A stretch of 64,000 bases of DNA from Dendrobium chrysotoxum (lineage: Eukaryota > Streptophyta > Magnoliopsida > Asparagales > Orchidaceae). This document shows, piece after piece, positions 30,594 through 43,010 of this stretch. Location: positions 36,559,472-36,623,471 of the forward strand of contig CM034311.1 of the NCBI GenBank assembly GCA_019925795.1, in the 5' to 3' direction. Numbering within the stretch: position 1 is the first letter of the stretch; each line of letters opens with the position of its first letter. The translations under genes and the position numbers were made by a program. Under the pieces are notes generated by a model. The model had not been told where the DNA came from. It ran no database searches and saw only the letters and a list, made by a program, of their open reading frames with translations.

Positions 30594-33550
30594 CTAATCA
30601 CCATTTTCTTCATTTGACAAGTCTGCCCCTACAAAAAGAAATTTAGAATATTAGTTAACAATTTTTTTATATGATTTAATATACATTACTATGCTTGTAC
30701 TAAATACTTACCATCATCATTAGGGGGCTGCATGCCTAATTTTTCTGCTACCATTTTTAACCAATCTATAGTTTTCTGTTGGCATTTAATAATTTTACTC
30801 TGCTCCTCATATTTCTCTTGTATAATTTTCAAACTTGTTTCAAGCTCAACCTCTCTCTCGGACGATGCATTTGATCTAACAAATTTAATTTTCTTCATTG
30901 GCTTTGGCCCATAACCAAGGCCACGAATATATGAAGATGTTTCACCAAGAACTTCAGCACAAATTATTGCCTCATCAACTATTCCTCCCTCGTCAATAAT
31001 TTTCTGACGATTTTCCATCATCTTATCCTGTATGTTTTAAAGAAGATCAACACACAAATGATGAAATATTACTAATAAAGAAATTATAATAAGTTTAATT
31101 TATACTAACATAGTTTGCCCGGCAATCTTCAGAAACCCATTTATTTTCTTTGTCTGTAAACTCCTCCTTGTATAATTCGATTCTACTTAATTGCTACACC
31201 ATAAGAAAATATGTCTCACAAATTAATAGTTTTTTTTAAAATTTAAATAATTTTAAAATTATAAATACCTGATCATACATATGTGCTACAAGGGATTTTG
31301 TGCCCATTCGGTGAACAAACTTCAACATCGAACGATTCCGAGAGTTTGATTCCGATTTTTTCTGTATTAAAAAATATTAATGTCTTTCATGTATATGTCC
31401 ATCTCTTTTTGCTCATAGCATTAAAATTTTTTTTTCCCACATATTCATTACATGATAAGAAGTTTCATTTGTCTCTAATGAGAATATAAGTAAATTAGCG
31501 AACTAATATTTTCTTTTAAATTAAAGCCATACCTTAAATTTTTCTGAGTCAAAAAAATTGCACAACCAAACCCAATCATCTGGTCTCTCAATAAGCTCTT
31601 TATAAGGTTTCTTTCTTGCTAACACTCCACCTCCAAGCTTTTTATAATATATATAGGCCTTCGAGCGAAAATCAGAAAATCTCCTGCTCATCGTGTGCAT
31701 CACACAATCCTTTACATGTGATTCTTCAATGGATATATTAATCTTTACCTACAAATAATTTTGCATGCAATCATATTAAAAAAATAAAAAAAAAAGAATT
31801 AAACAAGCATTTCTTCCATATATTTTAGACAAACTATAAAGTTAAATATTGAATGGCAAGAGGCATTGATGCATGGTTACTGTGCTACATATCATTCTAT
31901 TCTTAGGTAATTGATTATGATGATTTTAAGGGTGTTGGATCTGCATTTTGTTATATCATAGAGATTTGATATAAACCACTTGATTATTGATTTAATCCTC
32001 AATATCCTCATACAAATTCCAATGAATTTTCCTTGCAGCTCTATAAAAATTTGTATTTCATCCAAGAACCTTTAACTCCAAACAAACTATAACTTATAAA
32101 TAAATGATTGATGTGCAATGTGGCAGGAACCTCCACCAAAGCACTCTTTAAAGGCATAGAAATATGGAAGAAAGAATCACTAATGAAAAAGGTGAATTTC
32201 TGCCCTTAATGCTATCTAATTATACTAACTGTTATCTCACTTAATAAACTTACTTTGCCAGGAAGCAACAAAAAATGTTTGCCTCATCAGCAAACTTGGA
32301 AGGTGAGTTTAAGTGAGCATGCAAAACAAACAATCCATCATGTCTAACGCAGCTATCCTAATAATCTTCCTTTCTGTTTTCTTAATAATTATAGCACAGC
32401 ATTACCTGAAATGAAAAGTTACTAATCTTAAGATTTGTAGAGATAGAATTAACATAATTTAAGCAAAGAAGGAATTGGATAACTTTATATTTGACTTTGA
32501 TATGTGCAGAACAGGAGTATAGCCTAATCCCAGGAGGTCCAGGTCCTAATATTCAGCTCAAATCTTCCATAGATGATGAGGTGGATGTCAAAGAACAAAT
32601 TTCAACTATTTGAAAATCATTTTATAACATTATCAAAACTATTTTAAACCTACAGGGTCTTGTAAACCATCGTTCTACAACTAGTTCTTATTGTAATTTA
32701 TGTCTAGCAAAAAGCATGAAGAGGATTATGGTTTATATATTTTAAGAGGTGGTTTGACGAAAGTAACAAAAGTTAAAACATAAAGAGAAATGCTATTCAT
32801 AAATGTAATTGAATTTTAGATAACAAATAACTAAAATCATCATTAAAGTTCTTACCATCAATTTTTTTAAAAGTATTTCTTTATCGGCATCACTAACTTG
32901 ATCCCATCTTTCGACTTGCATGGGTGCAAAGTTTCTAATTATGACACCCGCCTCTCTAGACAACTTTGAGTGATGCTCTCCAACTGGCCTATTCAAGCCA
33001 TCTGGAATTAATATTGATGCCTTACCTTTTGTTCTATAATGCTCCTCTAATGCCACACCTCTATTTGGACCCCTTTTTTTTTTTGAACTTGAATCTGAAA
33101 AAAAAAAGTAACATTATTTTCAATATTAAATAAGAAAGTAATTTATATTTATCATAATTATTAAATATGAAAAAGCCATAAGTAATAATACCAATGATAG
33201 TTGCCTCATTCTCCGATACTGATGGATGAGGTCTATCAGCTATTGGAGATGCTTCTCTTGTAGACAAAGCTCCTTCAATTGATACATGCAAACAGTTAAT
33301 AGTAAGAGCTTCTAATGTACAAAAGAAATTATATTTATCAAATAATAGTGTTTAAGCATGTAAGAAAAAAACATTAAAAAGAATTTAACCTAATAAGTTA
33401 AAAAAATACCAACTTACCATTATTAGCAGTAGAAACGACATGTGAAGCATCATTTTTCAATGTAGACTGCACATTATTACTAGTTGATGGTGCAAATAAA
33501 TGTGAGTAATTAGCAATTATTCGAGAGCTTATCCGTTTTCCTGGAGCCAT
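30594..33550 (-). CDS. CACTA TNP1/Ptta-like protein (Transposase_24 family), eight exons, intact
   Basis: Model built from splice signals and frame: 33550-33418, 33311-33192, 33094-32856, 31748-31533, 31361-31269, 31193-31110, 31027-30712, 30628-30594. All junctions are GT/AG and phases agree, giving 1236 bp, 411 residues, no internal stop. The core (DQVSDADKEILLKKLM, HVKDCVMHTMSRRFSDFRSK, GVLARKKPYKELIERPDDW, NRSMLKFVHRMGTKSLVAHM) matches the Ptta/En/Spm plant transposase family. The C-terminus is a predicted coiled coil (about 340-395). By analogy with TNPA it should bind the subterminal repeats and help pair the ends. It lies 3' of TNP2 in the same direction. The 1107-bp third intron contains exon-like sequence on the other strand. 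Confidence 0.82.
32127..32612 (+). pseudogene. Unidentified multi-exon fragment, antisense within a TNP1 intron
   Basis: Three plus-strand blocks bounded by splice signals: 32127-32191, 32262-32302 and 32510-about 32612. The last two join in phase to read KQQKMFASSANLE then EQEYSLIPGGPGPNIQLKSS and a stop. The first block has stops in the joined frame. It looks like another captured gene tail, opposite in strand to the host intron. Source not recognised. Confidence 0.45.
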
Positions 33551-33651
33551 AAGTTAATAAACTGCAAAATGAAACAATAAAAAAATATTATTGAAAAGCA
33601 AATAATTTCATGATACTATAATATATAAAACAAATAAGTTATAAAGAACAC

Positions 33652-36600
33652 CTAGTCTTTATCACTATCAATGTTGATATGTACATCAACATCATCTTCA
33701 GTACAATATTCAGCTAATGTTGCATCATATTCCTCTTCTTCATCTTCATCACATATAAAATCAGCAATCTCAGTTTGTTGTACATGCACATTTTGTACAG
33801 AATCCAAAATTTCTGGCTCTACATCTTCTCTATGTAGGGGACCAATCTCACCAAAATCATCTTGAAAGTTTATATCATTTTGCTCATCTTCTTGATATGT
33901 TATATTTTCAGTTAGTTGATCAGTGTTAAGTTGATATTCATTCAAGTAATTCATGAGGGTGGGATCAAATAAATGCCTATGCTGTACTTTCTGTACAACA
34001 TGCCAATCACCTCTTAACTTTGTATCTTGAACATAGAATACTTAAGTAACTTGACCTGCTAATACATAGGGATCATTATCATACCAAGTTTTACTTATAT
34101 TTATAGATGTGAAATCATCATCAATTACAATGGGCTTTTTATGCTCAAGATCAAACCATTTGCACTTGAACAATACTACATGATTTCCATCAATATAGCT
34201 CAAATCAACAACATCAGTTAATACCCCGTAGAAATCAATACTTTCATCTTTATGAGAACCCTGAACTGATACACCACTATTCTGGGTTACTCTCCGAAGG
34301 TCACGTTGGTTGACTAGAAACTTAACTCCATTAAGAATGCACCCCGAATAGACATTAACACGAATATCTGGACCTATTGCTAAAGAATAAAGATCTTTGT
34401 TACCTTCCAATGAATTATGAAGATTCAAGCTCTTCATCTACAAGCAAGAAAAGAATCAAATTTTGTGAAATTGTGAACGTTAGAAAAAAAAATTATAAAT
34501 ATAAATAGTAAACAAAATTAAGAAATTGAGTATCTCACTCTTTGTTCAAACCATAATGGAAACTGTTCTCTTTGCTTTGTTGTCACATCTTGAATAAATG
34601 AATCTTCTTTTCTTAACTCATTCTCATGTTCACTGACACATAATTTTTATAGAATTTAATTGCAGAGTAATACATTATTTGTAAATAAATTTAATATCAT
34701 CAATATTTTAGTTAATTACATACCTAAGGTATGGCTTTAACTCTTCACAATTGTTAAGAACATACCATCGAACTAAATTGTACTCACTGCAAGATAATGT
34801 AGTGAAGAGTGGTTGACCAAAAGGATGTATTCTTCTAGAGAAAACTGAAAGTTGATTTTCATGCAAATGAACATCATCATTATATTCTTCATCTTGAATA
34901 TTTTTAGTCTTCATGCCACGGAGGTATCTAGAACAAAATATCAATGCCTCATTAACAACATAAGCTTCTGCAATTGATCCTTCAGGGCGAGCTTTGTTCC
35001 TAACATTCCCTTTATGAACACTTAGATTTCTAGCATATAAACAAATTTTAATCAAAATTTATGCAAATAATAAATAAAATATATATAAAAAATAAACGTT
35101 ACTAGCACAAGAAGTAACCTTTCAATTGGATACATCCACCTATACTGAACAGGTCCAGCAAGCATAGCCTCACGCGGCAAATGAACAGCCAAGTGAACCA
35201 TTATGTCAAAGAAAGCAGGTGGAAATATCATTTCAAACCGACAAATTGTATTGATGATCATATCTTCTAATTTCTCCAACACATCCAATCTCAATGTCTT
35301 AGCACATAATATCCTAAAAAATCTTGACAAATCACATAAAGCATTATGCACATCTTTATTTAAATATCCACGCAATCCTAAAGGAAGGATTCGTTGTAAC
35401 AGCACATGACAATCATGGCTTTTTAATCCCATAAGCTTACCATTTCGAATATGTACTGATCTAGATATATTTGCTGCGTAACCGTCTGGAAACTTTACTG
35501 ATCTAACAAAGTTGAGAAACCCTTTTATCTCTTTTGGAGATAGTGTGTAAGAGGCTGGAGGTTTAAGATACTTCTCACCTTGTTTTTGCAAATGTAGCTC
35601 ATGCCTTATGCCCATATCTTGTAGATCCAAACGAGCTTTCTCTGTATCTTTTGTCTTTCCTTCTATATTTAATAAGGTCCCCAGAATGTTATCACAAATA
35701 TTCTTTTCAATGTGCATTACATCAAGATTATGACGTAACGTGAGACTTCTCCAGTAAGGCAACTCAAAAAATACACTTTTTTTGTTCCAAGTTGATTCAT
35801 GAAGGTTTCGTTTTCTTTTTTTACAGCTAGGATGCTTTCCAAACTTCAAATCCTTTAATGATTCCATTTCTGATAATATTTCATCTCCTGATAAAACTTG
35901 AGGTCTCACTCTAACTTCATGCTTGCCATTAAACTTTCTACTTTTTCTCCATTTGTGCTCTTTAGGCAAGAAACGTCTGTGACCCATGTAACAAATTTTA
36001 TTTCGCAAATATTGTGATGAAGTTTCACTGTCACATATTGGGCAAGCTTTGTAACCATGTACTTTATGACCCGACAATATACCATAAGCTGGAAAATCAT
36101 TTATAGTCCATAAAAGAGCAGCATGCATTTGAAAGGTATTCCTACTTACAGAATCATAAGTTTTGATACCATTCACCCATAAGTCATTCAATTCTTCTAT
36201 AAGGGGCTTTAAATACACGTCTATTTCTTTCCCAGGAGTAACTGGACCAGGAATTAATAGTGTCATAAACATAAACTCAGAAGACATACAGTTCCAAGGA
36301 GGTAAATTATATGGTATAAGCATGACGGGCCACATGCTATAAGAAGTGCTCATATTACCAAAAGGATTGAATCCATCTGAAGCTAATGCAAGGCGTACAT
36401 TACGAGAATCTTCTGCAAACCAAGGAAAGCTAACATCAAAATCCTTCCAAACTTTAGAATCAACTGGATGCCTTAATAAATTTTCATCCACAAACTGATT
36501 TTCCTTATGCCACCTCATTTCATGAGCAGTTTTTCTTGACATAAATAACCGTTGTAATCGAGATGTAATGGGAAAATAGCGTAGAATTTTATGAGGAATT

Positions 36601-37367
36601 TTCTTTCCTTTTCCATCATTAACTTTCCATCTTGATTCCATGCACTCAGGACATTCTTCGTTATCCTCATAATCTTTCCAAAATAAAGCACAATCATTTT
36701 TACAGGCATGAATCTTTTCACATCCCAATCCGAGGTCTGATAGAATCTTCCTTGATTCATAATATGAAGATGGGAGTGTTTCACCCTTTGGCAAGATAGA
36801 TTTTATGAATTCAAGGATCATGTTGAATGATTTATTTGTCCAACGATTAAGAACTTTAATGTGTAGTAACTTTACAAGAGCAGACAACATAGATAAATCT
36901 GAACCAGGGTATAAATCACGTTGTGCATCCTTCAGTAGTCTATCAAATATAGCTGTTTCATCTTTGTCAATAATATTGTCACATTCCTCATTTGGTGAAT
37001 TGTTGGGAGAAGAGTTCATGAAAGTTCCCCTATGTATATCCTCTAAGATTTCTTGAATCTCATCAACCTTTTCATTTGTATTATTAAGAACATTCACATC
37101 TCTTCTGCCTAAATCTGCAACATTGAAAGCTTGAGATGTCTCGCCATGACATGTCCACTCAATGTATGATGTTTGCATTCCATTAATTAGTAAATGATTC
37201 TCTACGACACTATAAGTCTGAAAAAAGACATTTGCACAGTATCGACATGGGCACCGAATCTTCTCCGTTTGAGGATTATTTTCATGGGCAAATTTAATAA
37301 ATGCAGTGACCCCATCCTTATATTGTCGCAAACGTCTATCGTTGAGATTAATCCAACTTTTATCCAT
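33652..37367 (-). pseudogene. CACTA TNP2-like transposase, four exons, one nonsense codon
   Basis: Exons 37367-35119, 35029-34724, 34632-34539 and 34437-33652 join in frame to 1145 codons. Order: N-terminal transposase-associated zinc-binding region (IRCPCRYCANVFF, about 38-75), TNP2 catalytic region (about 190-470: WYESRKILSDLGLG-like YYESRKIL, PYNLPPWNCMSSEFMFMTLL, YGILSGHKVHGYKACPICD), the DUF4218-type region across the first intron (GPVQYRWMYPIER then VRNKARPEGSIAEAYV), the DUF4216-type region (near 900-1015) and an acidic tail. TAA at 34042-34044 (codon 1015) cuts off the last 130 residues; the frame resumes at once with VFYVQDTKLRGDWHVVQKVQ, so it is a single point lesion. TNP2/TNPD proteins cut at the CACTA ends. 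The first intron donor (GTTACT) is weak. Confidence 0.87.
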
Positions 37368-37810
37368 TGCTTTGACCTGACAAAATTATGAAGAAAAAAT
37401 AATTATTGCATGACTAATCTTACACCCCTTTTCAAAAATTATTTAAATTTAGGTAAATATTCATAAATAATATGCTTCAAATCATTTTTCTTTTGAATAT
37501 TTTTGTGAAGACAATAGAAAATTCAATGTTAATGGAAAGACATGAAGTTTGAAGAAGATATTAAAAGTTCATTGCTAGTAATGATGATAATCTATGTATT
37601 GCATATAAAATTTGGATGATATAATAATATTTTGGGAATCAATATCAATTATGAAAAGGAAAAAGTTTATCAAAACAAACATCAAGCTTTTAGATATTTT
37701 TATAATTAAAATCATTAATACTCATTTTTCATCTAATGAAACAACTCTTAAGTTAAAGAATATGAAATAAAATGTCGTAGATAAAAAGGTTAATGGAAAC
37801 TCATTAACAG

Positions 37811-38047
37811 GAAGAAAGAAGCGAGGGGATGCTGCTGGTGAACTCCATGATTGGGTCTAGGCCACCTCGGTGTGAGAGGAGATGCCCAGCTTTCAGCCAC
37901 TGCGAGCCAGTTCAGGTCCATGCAACTTCTCAGCAGATACATGCTTCCTTTCATTCCTTTATGATCACCAATGCTAAAGATGACGATTCTAATTACAAGC
38001 CCATGAGCTGGAAATGCAAGTGTGGAAGTTTAATCTTCAACCCTTAA
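37811..38047 (+). pseudogene. Captured EPFL (epidermal patterning factor-like) peptide exon
   Basis: A plus-strand terminal exon after an ...aacag acceptor, open to TAA 38045-38047. IGSRPPRCERRC, then HCEPVQV, a variable loop, and SNYKPMSWKCKCGSLIFNP are the mature-peptide hallmarks of EPFL1/2/3-type ligands of ERECTA receptors, which shape organ growth and margins. Of the six core cysteines, the third is replaced (CPAFSHC where the family has a Cys two before HC), so the normal disulfide pattern could not form. The signal-peptide exon is absent. It lies between the TNP2 start and the right CACTA end, transcribed away from TNP2. DNA from 37368 to 37810 shows no gene. Confidence 0.88.
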
Positions 38048-38849
38048 AACCCCTTTGCCTTCTTGTTTTGTGTAATCAGATTTTGCATTTTTCAAGTATT
38101 GAACACCTTAAAAAAAAAAGCTCTTGGCTGATTTGATGAAAAGATGACGTTTTTTATTTGCGAATAAGCTCTTCTAGGCTTTTCTCTTTTATAAACATGA
38201 CAATTATTATAGACTTAACCTTAGTATTTAGAGAAGAGGATGGAGAGCCCTTGTTAGCTAGGGTTCATGGCAAGCTTTCTATCATGTTAAAACAAGCTCA
38301 AAGCTCGAGCTTACAAGGTTTCCAACACGTCTGATATCATGGACATTTATGCAGTGAGATCATGGTAGTTGGCCTCCTATAGTTAGCCTTAAGCGGCAGT
38401 AATAGCACTAGAGCAAATTCCCTTCATTATTTTTTCTATGTTCATCGATAAGAGCAACTGGTGATGCAGGAGTAGTAGTATACATAAATACTTTTTAATC
38501 AGAGTTATTCTTGTTTACAAAGAAAGAGTTTAGGTTTTGGTTTGCAAAGAATGAACAAACTCTGCCTTTTTATCTAATGATCAAAATTCATAGATATTTG
38601 TATACAATTTCATCTTTTGTCAGGGGCATTCTATTGATTACTAAACTATCACGTTTTTATTTATTTTTTGTTGCAAGTTTGTTAGTCATTAAGATGTCCA
38701 GGATTTACTTGTCTACTTAAAGGTTCCATACACATGCAAATAACTACATATATGATGAAATGAATGAATTTTCCCTCTCTTTCATATCACTCCATATATT
38801 GATTCATTTACTGATCCAGTAATTTGGTAAAATTTCCACTAAAATGTAG

Positions 38850-38980
38850 GTCCTAAGGCCACCACCATGGCATACAAAACGTATCAGTACCAGGCTAAAG
38901 CAGTAATTAGGGAATATGTGCTATCGGATCCATTCATCCCTTACTCCTCTGTGCTTGCTGGTCTTTTAATATGCAAAATG
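38850..38980 (+). pseudogene. Captured TLC-domain (TRAM/LAG1/CLN8) protein exon
   Basis: A plus-strand exon between atgtag acceptor and a gtattt donor reads AYKTYQYQAKAVIREYVLSD then PFIPYSSVLAGLLICKM. Plant TLC-domain membrane proteins begin with this kind of string (K.Y..QA..LV..YLLADPFIPYTSV..GI..CK). Only the first exon is present; the downstream membrane helices are missing. The flanks 38048-38849 and 38981-39980 show no other recognisable coding sequence. Confidence 0.68.
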
Positions 38981-39984
38981 GTATTTCTTCTGTCCCTTTC
39001 ACACTCATGATGTTGATAGCTGTTTCCTCATTAGCATTGGAGTTGTTCGGTTATTTACAAAAAAAAATTCTCAGTTTTGTTTTGCATACATATGTGATTG
39101 ATATGTTTGATGTAATTTTGTGGAGAATGGTGAACATGGGCTGATTTGATATGTTTGATACGATTGCAGTAGCCTCTCAGAGGTGCAGCATAAAGCCTAG
39201 AAGGTTATGATCTATAATAATTGTGTTGAGGGTGGTGTTGAATGTCTACCTACAGTCTTCCCAGACTGCCAGCTAGAGGCATTGCCTACTAATGAAACCA
39301 CTCACAAGCTTAATTCCTTCCCAACTAGCGGCCTTGATTCCTTTTATTAGATTATCTTGCAACCAATCAGTTTTTGCTACTTAAAGCACAAAGATTTGCC
39401 CTCTGGATCCCACGATTTCCAACCCAAGTCCTCTTATTGTAAGCTCCTACCGGCACTGATTTTATATCTTCCATTTTCTGCATTTTTTAGGAGGATTTAC
39501 ACACATAGCACTTTATTATATCTATATTACATATTTAACACCTAAAAATTAAATATTATATTTCTACCACCCAAATCATAATTTTACAACAAAAATACCA
39601 CTCCGTCTCACCAACCCTCACTCCGTCTTTCCTTCCCCCCTTAGCTGCTCTCCCGCCTGCAGCTACTCACATGCTCTTCCCGTGAAATGCAAATCGTGTA
39701 TGCTCTTTCGGCCGACGAACTCCTCTCTTCCGCGTGATCTTCCCGCGAAACAAAAATCGTGCTTCTTTCTCGCGTAAGAGTTTGCATTCTGTATGTTTTT
39801 CTATTTTACTTGCCCTATCCGATTTTTCTCTGCTATAATTTGAAAGAGTAAGAAGTATCTAAATTAATCATGCTATTGTTGTGGGTAAATAAACTCTAGA
39901 AATTAGAAAATAGAAAGCTACATGACCAATTCGCAGGAAAGTCATTCTGACACATAAGAAAGCTTATAAGCTGCATCTCTGGGA

Positions 39985-40125
39985 ACAATTGCAGCACCAT
40001 AAAACATTGCAGGTTTAACCACCATCTTATAGAATTTTCCCTTAAATTTGAGTGGTACTTTTCTATCACACAACAAGCCCGATGCATTCCTCCACTTCAT
40101 CCATCCAACTTGAATTCTACTAATA
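39985..40125 (-). mobile_element. RTE-type LINE fragment inside the CACTA element
   Basis: Closely matches 49800-49930: the minus strand encodes SGLLCDRKVPL-like residues (ASGLLCDRKVPLKFKGKF) with tcacacaacaagcccgatg shared. About 140 bp only. Confidence 0.82.
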
Positions 40126-42658
40126 TGTCACATTAAGGAGGAAAACTCAAATAGTTGATATATTACAATAATATTTAATCATATTTATTTATGGACTGAT
40201 GTTGTGTGGGTTTTCCCAAAGTATTCTTCTTAGGAATCATGTCAATGGTTACTCGATCCATCTGATAGCCTTAGGTTTTGATCATAAGATATCTAGGAAA
40301 TATGATGGTGGGATTTACCTCAAGATACATACGAGAGATGGTTTCCTCTTTAATATGTGTGTTGGATATAAGAAGGATCTTTCTTATAGAGTTTCTTAAG
40401 CCATTTTTGGAGACTTCCACGACAACCCTCTTAACTTAATATTTCATGTGAGATTGAAATATATATAAATAGGGATTGTTGGAGATCAAGGTATTGTAAA
40501 TATTAAGCTAAGAGGGTTGGAGATCATAGAGGACGATGGCATCGTTATAGGAATTGCACATAGTTTTGGCTGATAATGTAGCGAGTCCAATTTGTAAATA
40601 CTCTTCTTAGTGCATTGGTTATTTCTTCTGGGCACTGTCACATGTTCCTTTTTGATCCTAGCTCTTCCCATCACTTTCCAATAGCCCTCTCAACTTTCCC
40701 TACCTCAATCGTGGATGGTGGTAGTAAGGAGAACAAGCTAAGTAGTATCTGCTCAGGGTCCACCTCAAGGTAATCGGCTAACACACTATGTTCATTTTGT
40801 GTGGTAATTGCCAACAACACACATTGCACAATCTTAGAATCTAAGGGTATCTCATGTAGAGCTATTTGAGTAAAGCGATTTTGACTTATTGATTGGTTGT
40901 ATTGGTGTAGAAACTAGGGACAAACTCCTTCAGTATTTGTAGGAACTATAGCTTAATCTTGAGAAAGAAGACCATCTTATGATCGTTGGTTCTAGGGAAA
41001 ATGTAATTTACGGTCCAGCTTAGCAACTAGTTTCTATGTATGAATAGTTCTTCTGATATGACGAGATCTCAATCATTCCATTAAAGATCGATGGCCACTT
41101 ATACACCGTTTATCCCGGTTGCACCCATTGCCCACTTGCCATCTCAACATCAACCAGGAGGTGCTACACCTGCCACTAGTGATTGGAATTTTCCTTTTAA
41201 GGTTATGTGTTCAAGGTATAAAAATGATTTTATCCAAACTATTGTCCCATACAATTATTTCAGACAAACTGACAAGAAAACCCACTCTTTTCATTGATAT
41301 GAAGACCACGGATACTACAACGGTTAACTTAGATATATAGATAGAAGAACCACCTATTTGAGTATCAATGGTTAGCAAATATTTGAGGTTCCAATGGCCA
41401 GAAAACATTAATAATAATAATACTAATAATTTGGAAAGATTGTTAAAGCATTATGAATGCAGATTTGCAAGCTTCCTCTCTAATAAAACAGGTAAACTAT
41501 ATAAATTTTTGCTGCTCTCGTACAACATCAATCAAGCAATTATTGCCACTGAAAAATGTACTACAATCCATTAATTTGTGTATTATGGTTTGATGTATGA
41601 TTACAAGCCAACAGAAAATGCTGCATTGACAAAAGAAAATATATTGCCATCAAGAATATCAATCAGTTGAACACTTATTTACATGATCGCAAAAATTGGT
41701 GGGTTCTCCAACGTCTTTAATCTGAAGAAGATATGTTGCCTTTTAAAGTGATTTTAGCAGTCAGAAGGCATTAATAGAGGGGTGCATTTTTGATTCCTCA
41801 AGTTGCAAAATCTTTACTCACCCATTGAGGCAAAGTGCTGTAACTTCTGAGACTGACAAAGTGACTGCTTTGCTGAGGGGGTGCAAATGCAATTCTATAA
41901 TGTATCATCATGACCTAACAAGCTGCTTTGAATTCTAATATATTTTTTTTCCTTAATGCTAACAATTTGTCGATAAGGTATACATAGAAGACATATTCAC
42001 TCAAAAATTCATTTAAGAAATCCTACTTCCACAAAAGCAGATGGTAATCATGCAATTTCTCCTTAAAAAGGAAAAAAAGACTGAATACAAAATAGTGAGT
42101 GGAGAGTGAAAATCAACACAGAAACAGCCATTGAATCTTTTCCTCTCATCCATTGAAAAATCAACCCAAACCTCTAAAAGCAACTATAACAATCAATAAT
42201 GTTGAATGAGAGAGGCAAGCATAGTATAAAGAAGATCATAGAAATTTTGAAATGAAAAGATGAAGAACGGTATTAGGGATAACCTGAGAAGGAGAAACCG
42301 ACGGAGGCGAGTTCGCGGGATTGTCCGAAGAATTGTGAGGGAAAAAACTCATATCAACGTGAGAATAAGAGAGGTCGTGGCCGCTAGAGTCCGTCGATTG
42401 CAGTTGGCGATTGCAGTTGGAGGTCTCCGTCGCTAAAGAGGTAGGGCAAACCGTAATAGCGAAAATGAGAGCGATTCATGTCCGTGAGGTAGATCGGGAG
42501 GGTAGGTTTTTATGTATAATTTTATTTAAATAAGTAATTATTAAAGTTTAGATAATATATATTGTAATTTATTTCATCAATAAATTATTATATTTATCAT
42601 CATAAAAATATAAATTTTAAATTGAATTTAAAAAATAATCTTATATTCAAAATTTGTT
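40126..42658. other. CACTA internal DNA, no gene recognised
   Basis: Short open frames at 40199-40399 and 41091-41297 (the latter reads FIPVAPIAHLPSQHQPGG) are unassigned. A GC-richer block, 42285-42500, in the position of the first transposase leader exon, may hold the TNP transcription start. Confidence 0.4.
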
Positions 42659-42772
42659 CCGGGGGCGCTGCCCCCGAAAACCCCCGCAAGGGCGCTGCCC
42701 CTTGACCCCGCGACCTGACCGGGCAGGTCGAACCCCGTTAGGGGGTGCTGCTCCCTTGTACCCCTAACATAT
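42659..42772. repeat. GC-rich hairpin cluster near the CACTA right end
   Basis: An abrupt GC-rich block in AT-rich DNA made of several self-complementary segments: gggggcgctgcccccg, gggcgctgcccctt, and the 20-bp palindrome cgacctgaccgggcaggtcg (42711-42730). It is about 250 bp inside the right terminus. Confidence 0.85.
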
Positions 42773-42859
42773 CTGTGAAGTGTAAGATTATGTACACAAT
42801 TAAAAAGAATAATTAGTCACTAAAATGATATGTATGTATTTGTGAAAAAAATTCTCTAG

Positions 42860-43010
42860 ACTTTTAGCGACGAAATTAGCAGCCAATTTTTTTTTTGTGG
42901 CTAATATCAAGCTTCCTTATTTTTAGAGGCCTTACTTATTTTTTGTCGCTAAAAGATATTTTTAGCGACCAATTTTTTTTTGTCTCTATTTTTCTGGTCG
43001 CTATTGACCT
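42860..43010. repeat. CACTA right subterminal repeats
   Basis: Copies of ttagcgac / gtcgctaa in both orientations (near 42869, 42950, 42964, 42998), matching the left array. Confidence 0.8.
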
